A stretch of DNA of 24,024 nucleotides from a virus. How positions within the stretch are numbered: position 1 is the first letter of the stretch; each line of letters begins with the position of its first letter. Below the pieces are notes generated by a model that was not told where the DNA came from, ran no database searches, and was given only the letters and a program-made list of their open reading frames with translations. Shown here one piece after another: positions 19,416-24,024 of the stretch. Position numbers and translations under genes: made by a program. The stretch is from IMG/VR virus record IMGVR_UViG_3300044640_000685, positions 1-24,024 of that record; one strand, 5' to 3'.

Positions 19416-20951
19416 ATGAAAAAAGTTGTTAGAATTAATGAGAACGATTTAATTGGATTAATAAGGAATATTATTATTGAACAAGATGATAATGTTGAAT
19501 ATGAAGATTTCACACCAGAAGAGTATATGGACTTACTAAAGTCTGTTAATTATAAAGCACAAGCAATCCCTAAATTTCCTGATTTTAGAGGTAAAAAAAT
19601 AAGGGTTAACGGTAATTTAAATTTAAGAGGTTTAAAACAAATAAGTAATTTGGGTGAGTTAATTGTAACTGGTGATTTAAATGTTGCGTACACAAATATA
19701 TCAACTCTTGAAGGAGTTACGGTTGGTCGTGGTTTGAGTTATTGGGACACACCATACGCTAAAGAACTTGAAAGAAGGAAACAACTAGCTTTGAGACGTG
19801 AAGCGGAACAAAGACGAGAAGACGATGAGTGGAACCCAAATAATCCTGAAATTGACGATCAAGGTTTAATGGCAAATGCGGTATTTGATTACATGGTTCA
19901 ACAGGGAGAAATAGATTATTTAACTGATTCGGAACGTGAAGATTTAAGGAATTTAGAAAAAAGAATGGAAGAACTTGAAGAACGAATACAAAATGAGGAA
20001 AATCCTGACATTATTGATGAGTTAGACTCTGAACGAAATGATTTGGAGTATGACATTGATGAACTTAAGAATAAAGATAACGATGTATATGGTTTATTAC
20101 CTGAAGGAACACATTATGAATTATCTACATTTAGATCCATACATGATGGTACCAATGGTGATGTTTATGCCGTAGGTACTGAAAGTGAGGCGGATGATTC
20201 GATTAAAGAGTATTATGATGAAATGGTAAATGATCTTAACAATTTTGATAAAAGTACATTAAGTTATCATATTGATGGTGATGATGTTGCCGAATATTAT
20301 GAGGACATGATTCGTGAATGGGTTACTGAAGATCCTGAAAATTATGATGTTAGTAGAGAAACTAGTCGTAGACAAGATAAAGAAATTGAAGAACTAGAAA
20401 ACAAAAAAAAATCTCTTGAAATTGAGAGTTATTTGATTTCAAGTGGAGCTAGGTCACCATTAACTGAGGAAGAGGTTGAAAGTTTAAAGTACTTCAAATT
20501 TACTGATTATATGGATAATGTTTTAATTGTTGAATGGTCCGAAAATAAATGGCAAATATATCAAAACGGTAAAAAAGTTGAGTTAGTAACTTATGAAGAT
20601 GAGGATGAGGACGGTGAACATGAATCGGACAACGATTCAAGGATTGAAGAGATTGAGAGTGAAATAGAAGATATTGCGGTTGAAATACAAGATATAAAAG
20701 ATGAACCTGATGGTGATTTAAATGATGATGAGGTAGAAGAAGCGGTAGAAGATAGGCTACAACAAATTAAAGATGACCCAATAAGTTGGTTAGATGAAAT
20801 GGGAGACCAATATGAAAATTTTGTTGATAGAAGAAGTTTATTGGATGATTTAGTTAGTGATAGTGACTATGGAACTATAAGTAGTTATAATGGTGATTAC
20901 GATGAAGTTAATGTGAACGATTCAACTTTTATTGTAATGAGAATTGAGTAA
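19416..20951 (+). CDS. large acidic virion-like protein with N-terminal targeting-like peptide
   Basis: This 511-residue acidic protein opens with MKKVVRINENDLIGLIRNII followed by I-E-Q-D-D. This short leader, basic then amphipathic and ending I-I-E, resembles leaders I recall on many uncharacterised phage proteins (KKxIRLTExDL) and the capsid-targeting peptides that T4 prohead protease cuts after I/L-x-E. Residues about 62-112 hold beta-helix/LRR-like turns (VNGNLNLRGLKQIS, VTGDLNVAYTNIS). The remainder is coiled coil and Asp/Glu-rich segments. A compact C-terminal domain contains DDPISWLDEMG and FIVMRIE. Function unknown; packaging into the head is inferred. Confidence 0.85.
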   Translation: MKKVVRINENDLIGLIRNIIIEQDDNVEYEDFTPEEYMDLLKSVNYKAQAIPKFPDFRGKKIRVNGNLNLRGLKQISNLGELIVTGDLNVAYTNISTLEGVTVGRGLSYWDTPYAKELERRKQLALRREAEQRREDDEWNPNNPEIDDQGLMANAVFDYMVQQGEIDYLTDSEREDLRNLEKRMEELEERIQNEENPDIIDELDSERNDLEYDIDELKNKDNDVYGLLPEGTHYELSTFRSIHDGTNGDVYAVGTESEADDSIKEYYDEMVNDLNNFDKSTLSYHIDGDDVAEYYEDMIREWVTEDPENYDVSRETSRRQDKEIEELENKKKSLEIESYLISSGARSPLTEEEVESLKYFKFTDYMDNVLIVEWSENKWQIYQNGKKVELVTYEDEDEDGEHESDNDSRIEEIESEIEDIAVEIQDIKDEPDGDLNDDEVEEAVEDRLQQIKDDPISWLDEMGDQYENFVDRRSLLDDLVSDSDYGTISSYNGDYDEVNVNDSTFIVMRIE

Positions 20952-20992
20952 TAACTTTACTGAAGGTGATATTATTCTTATGTTTATGATTA

Positions 20993-21781
20993 ATGGCACG
21001 GAAGAAAAAAATAGAATTTGTAATGGACACCGATTGGATGTTCGAAAAGCCAATTGATAGAGAACATAAAGAGTATAAATTACTTTCATATTTTCAACGT
21101 ATGGGGGAAAAGTTAGACAATATGGAACTTTACCCTGGGTTTATAGAATTATCATTACATTTAGCAAACATTCAAACTCTTATCAGGGATAAGAAAATTA
21201 TATATACGAATAAGAAATTTAATTCGGTTGACGATGAACTTTTGGTGAAAGACCTTAAAGTTAAAAGTGTTCCTGATATGTCAACTGATGAGTACGAAGA
21301 GTTCACAAAAATTTTACAATACACCGCACCAAGAATGTTGGAATACTTCAACATTGCAAAATCTGTGTGGACAATAGTTTTTGATAGTATTGAAACAAAA
21401 TACAGAAAAAACAAAAAAGAAATTTTATCTAATAAAGGGTTCTTCTTTCATTTAGATAAAAGGGACAACAAATATTATGTTTGGGAATATGAGGTATCAC
21501 CAGCAGCAAAAAAATCACCTGAAAGTAAAACAAATGTCAAATTAATTTATTGTGATGATAAAAACAAATTGACTATACCAAAGATAATAACTACATTTTC
21601 TGAAGCCGAAAACAAAACAAAATTACCGGTATTAGAGATGATAAGTAGAGGTGATTTCCCAATTGAAGAAACATTATTACCGTTGTTCAAAAGAAAAACA
21701 ATAATGTTAATTAATCAGGCGAGAAATTACACGATTGAACAAGAGGAAAAGAAAAAAGAAAAAGAATTTTTAGAAGATTAA
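20993..21781 (+). CDS. conserved phage hypothetical protein
   Basis: This 262-residue, Lys-rich, mostly helical protein begins ARKKKIEFVMDTDWMF, contains ELSLHLANIQTL (about 48-59) and ends in a charged helix (EQEEKKKEKEFLED). I recall close relatives in Bacteroidota T4-like phages without function. It is the first gene of a tightly packed block that continues to the window end; the 41-nt gap upstream shows neither promoter motif clearly, only an A/T-rich stretch. Confidence 0.82.
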   Translation: MARKKKIEFVMDTDWMFEKPIDREHKEYKLLSYFQRMGEKLDNMELYPGFIELSLHLANIQTLIRDKKIIYTNKKFNSVDDELLVKDLKVKSVPDMSTDEYEEFTKILQYTAPRMLEYFNIAKSVWTIVFDSIETKYRKNKKEILSNKGFFFHLDKRDNKYYVWEYEVSPAAKKSPESKTNVKLIYCDDKNKLTIPKIITTFSEAENKTKLPVLEMISRGDFPIEETLLPLFKRKTIMLINQARNYTIEQEEKKKEKEFLED

Positions 21782-21782
21782 A

Positions 21783-21965
21783 ATGAGTTTCAACAAAAGA
21801 ATTTTAAAGAAAGAAAACATCCTTATTCACTTAAATGATATTATGACTTATTTAAATGCCGATGCAATTATTTGTACCGACGATTTTTCGCGCAAAGTCT
21901 ATAGGATGTATACCGAAGGTTTTACCAAAGAGGAAATAATAAATGTTATAAATAAAATGAAATGA
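21783..21965 (+). CDS. small helical protein (60 aa)
   Basis: This 60-residue protein starts 1 nt after the previous stop and overlaps the glutamine synthetase gene by ATGA. The second half (YRMYTEGFTKEEIINVINKM) looks like a helix-turn-helix-like or UBA-like bundle, too short to classify. Its tight coupling to both neighbours supports it as a real gene. Confidence 0.75.
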   Translation: MSFNKRILKKENILIHLNDIMTYLNADAIICTDDFSRKVYRMYTEGFTKEEIINVINKMK

Positions 21966-23233
21966 AAGTTAAGTTAGAATATGTGTGGATCGACGGATAT
22001 ACACCTGAACCAAACCTAAGAAGTAAAGTTAAAATTATGGACTATGAACAAATTAAAAATTGTTTGGTTCTAAATAATTTTCCTGAATGGAACTTTGATG
22101 GGTCATCAACATTACAAGCGGAAGGTAATAGTTCTGATTGTATTTTAATGCCTGTTAGACATTATTTTTGTGATAATACAAATACGATTTACGTGTTGTG
22201 TGAAGTAATGAATTCTGATGGTACACCACACGAAACTAATACAAGATCAAAACTAATTGGAGATCAAGAAGATTTGTGGTTTGGATTTGAACAAGAATAC
22301 TTTATCTATGATAGAAAAAACAAATGTATTTTAGGTCACGATGAAAACAACTTGGAACCACAAGGTAAATATTATTGTGGTGTTGGTGAATATGTTTCAG
22401 GAAGAGATTTTGTTGAGGAACATATGGATATGTGTTTAAAATACGGAATTGACATTACAGGGATCAACGCTGAGGTTGCGTTAGGTCAATGGGAATATCA
22501 AGTATTTTCAAAAGGTAAATTAAAGGCGGGTGATGATTTGTGGATGACTAGATACTTCTTGTATAAAATCTCTGAAAAATATAATTATGGTATTGACCTA
22601 CATCCAAAACCAATCCAAAAAGGTGAGTGGAATGGTTCAGGTCTCCACACAAACTTCTCCACAGATAAAATGAGAAATGATGGTAATGAAGAATATTTTA
22701 TGTCATTGTTTAATGCGTTTGAGGTAAGGCATGAAGCTCATATTAAAGCTTACGGGTCAGATAACAATCTCCGTTTAACTGGTAAATTTGAAACACAATC
22801 AATTGATAAATTTAGTTGGGGTGTTTCAGATCGAGGGGCATCAATTAGAGTTCCAAAAGAGACTGCTGAAAATTGGAAAGGTTATGTTGAAGATCGTAGA
22901 CCAGGATCAAATGCGGATCCGTACAAGATTATTATTGAGATTGTTAAATCATTGGATGCAACTAAACAAATCTATGGAATGAAACATATGATGAATAAAC
23001 TTGTTGATATTGAAGGATTAAGTGAAAAATATAGAACTATATCTGGTGATGAGTTATTAAAAGAATATAAAAATGATGATGATTATGAGGTTAATGAGGA
23101 CACTATGAGGTCAAAGGCGAATATTGAACCTGAAGTAATAAAATTTGACACAGAGTCATTAATAAAATCTTCATCATTACCTGAAGAACTTAAAAAGATA
23201 ATGTTAAACGCAGATAAAGTTGAAATAAAATGA
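21962..23233 (+). CDS. glutamine synthetase, type II (eukaryote-like GSII)
   Basis: This enzyme makes glutamine from glutamate, ammonia and ATP. The 423-residue protein has the GSII beta-grasp start YVWIDGY (7-13), WNFDGSST (43-50), metal-binding GFEQEYF (108-114, E110 and E112), GQWEYQ (175-180), the ATP/ammonia loop NGSGLHTNFS (224-233), RLTGKFET (271-278), SDRGASIRVP (289-298) and EDRRPGSNADPY (310-321), so all catalytic elements are present. Bacteroidota GSII proteins are about 340 residues; this one carries ~80 extra C-terminal residues, Asp/Glu/Lys-rich and of unknown role. It is ATGA-coupled to DUF3310 and a nucleotide-sugar enzyme. A phage GS is an unusual auxiliary metabolic gene. 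Confidence 0.95.
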   Translation: MKVKLEYVWIDGYTPEPNLRSKVKIMDYEQIKNCLVLNNFPEWNFDGSSTLQAEGNSSDCILMPVRHYFCDNTNTIYVLCEVMNSDGTPHETNTRSKLIGDQEDLWFGFEQEYFIYDRKNKCILGHDENNLEPQGKYYCGVGEYVSGRDFVEEHMDMCLKYGIDITGINAEVALGQWEYQVFSKGKLKAGDDLWMTRYFLYKISEKYNYGIDLHPKPIQKGEWNGSGLHTNFSTDKMRNDGNEEYFMSLFNAFEVRHEAHIKAYGSDNNLRLTGKFETQSIDKFSWGVSDRGASIRVPKETAENWKGYVEDRRPGSNADPYKIIIEIVKSLDATKQIYGMKHMMNKLVDIEGLSEKYRTISGDELLKEYKNDDDYEVNEDTMRSKANIEPEVIKFDTESLIKSSSLPEELKKIMLNADKVEIK

Positions 23234-23448
23234 GTGAACAAGTAAATCACCCTCAACATTACGGAGGATCAGAAAACCCATATGAGGCTATCAAGGTAAT
23301 TGATGCTTGGGAATTAGGATTCTCATTGGGAAATACAGTTAAGTATATATCAAGAGCCGGTAAGAAAGAATCGGATAAAGAGTTACAGGACCTTAAGAAA
23401 GCGTTATGGTACTTGCAACATCATATAGAAACATTAGAGAAAAAATGA
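23230..23448 (+). CDS. DUF3310 protein (T7 gp1.7-like nucleotide kinase family)
   Basis: This 72-residue protein is a minimal DUF3310 domain: NHPQHYG (6-12), YEAIKVIDAWELGFSLGNTV and KYISRAGKK, then DLKKALWYLQHHIE. The family includes T7 gp1.7, reported to be a nucleotide kinase, but most members are uncharacterised and this one is shorter than gp1.7. It overlaps glutamine synthetase (ATGA) and the next gene (ATGA). Confidence 0.92.
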   Translation: MSEQVNHPQHYGGSENPYEAIKVIDAWELGFSLGNTVKYISRAGKKESDKELQDLKKALWYLQHHIETLEKK

Positions 23449-24024
23449 AAATAGTAGTAACAGGAGGAGCGGGGTTTATTGGTTCCGCATTTATAAACCA
23501 CCTATTAGATAACTTTGAATGTGATGTTATTTGTGTTGATAAACTAACATATGCTGGTCGTAGAATGAATCTTAAACACAATGTTTCTTTTTTACAAAAA
23601 GACATTTGTGATGTAACGGCAGATGAACTTGGTGATTTTGATTACATCGTTCACTTTGCGGCTGAGTCTCACGTCGACAATTCAATTAAAAATGGGTTAC
23701 CATTTGTTAGAACTAATGTTGAGGGGACATTTAATTTATTGGAAATATCAAGAAAAAATAAAAACATTAAAAAATTCATACACATTTCAACCGATGAGGT
23801 ATATGGTGATATGGATGAACACATCGCAATTAATCATACCGCAACTGAGGGTGATGATCTTAAACCAAGTTCATATTATTCGGCAACAAAGGCGGCTTCA
23901 GATTTGTTAGTGTTATCTGCAAATAGAACTTATGGTTTACCATATCTAATTACAAGAACTTGTAATAACTTTGGTGAACATCAGTTTGAAGAAAAATTCT
24001 TACCTACAATTGCAAGATCTATTA
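23445..24024 (+). CDS. rmlB: dTDP-glucose 4,6-dehydratase (RmlB family), N-terminal part
   Basis: This frame runs off the window end (193 residues visible of about 330). It is a short-chain dehydrogenase/reductase: NAD-binding GGAGFIGS (7-14), DKLTYAGRRMNL (32-43), HFAAESHVDNS (70-80), catalytic STDEVYG (115-121, D117/E118 giving the dehydratase acid and base) and YSATK (Y145, K149). It converts dTDP-glucose to dTDP-4-keto-6-deoxyglucose, the branch point to rhamnose and other deoxysugars. It overlaps DUF3310 by ATGA. It suggests that nucleotide-sugar genes continue downstream, for virion or host-surface glycans. Confidence 0.93.
   Translation, partial: MKIVVTGGAGFIGSAFINHLLDNFECDVICVDKLTYAGRRMNLKHNVSFLQKDICDVTADELGDFDYIVHFAAESHVDNSIKNGLPFVRTNVEGTFNLLEISRKNKNIKKFIHISTDEVYGDMDEHIAINHTATEGDDLKPSSYYSATKAASDLLVLSANRTYGLPYLITRTCNNFGEHQFEEKFLPTIARSI

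Overview
The window reads as part of a lytic tailed-phage genome, most likely a T4-like myovirus infecting a member of the Bacteroidota (Flavobacteriia-like). The phage evidence is dense packing with ATGA/TAATG stop-start overlaps, a gp46-type recombination ATPase fragment, an amidase endolysin, DUF932 and DUF3310 proteins, and many virion-like proteins of unknown function. The host evidence is an RpoD-type sigma factor that closely resembles the Bacteroidota housekeeping sigma, four promoters of the Bacteroidota type (TTG, then 19-20 bp, then TAnnTTTG), start codons preceded by A/T-rich sequence rather than Shine-Dalgarno boxes, a Bacteroidota-type small histone H1-like protein, and a signal peptide ending in SFSQ. 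The DNA is strongly A+T-rich. I saw no tRNA, rRNA, CRISPR array or transposase.

Layout. 1-2683 (+): end of a gp46-like recombination subunit, then a host-type promoter driving an unknown protein, an RpoD-like sigma factor and a zinc-ribbon protein. 2695-2874 (+): a stand-alone promoter, about 140 nt of apparently structured RNA and a strong terminator, which I interpret as an undescribed phage ncRNA. 2873-3307 (-): small unknown gene. 3357-8767 (+): multi-pass membrane protein, amidase endolysin, spanin-like small membrane proteins, and repeat-rich proteins, one with duplicated zinc-ribbon/EF-hand modules. 8816-10564 (+): small proteins including the histone H1-like protein. 10565-11200 (-): unknown. 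11246-12154 (+): full DnaJ. 12151-12321 (-): tiny membrane protein. 12394-13233 (+): Dam-type methylase. 13277-15468 (+): a 631-residue protein with helical repeats, a WCIS domain and leucine-rich repeats, plus a small partner. 15486-16328 (+): DUF932 as a self-contained promoter-gene-terminator unit. 16340-17260 (+): unknown, thioredoxin, glutaredoxin. 17294-19333 (-): two unknown acidic proteins and a 46-aa MGCGCKN protein. 19416-20951 (+): a large acidic protein. 20993-24024 (+): overlapping genes including a eukaryote-type (GSII) glutamine synthetase, DUF3310 and the start of a dTDP-glucose 4,6-dehydratase (cut by the window end).

How it may work together. Promoters fall into two classes. 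Host-type promoters precede the sigma operon, the ncRNA, the methylase and DUF932. A different A/T motif, TATTTATA/T, lies in sense orientation 4-37 nt before nine other genes, many of them virion-like. A reasonable model is that host RNA polymerase transcribes the first class, including the phage sigma gene, and the phage sigma then reads the second class, replacing T4 gp55. Several proteins behind the second motif begin with short amphipathic segments containing I/L-x-E, like the capsid-targeting peptides of T4 internal proteins, so some may be packaged and ejected. The promoter motifs are visible in the sequence. The regulatory and packaging roles are inference.
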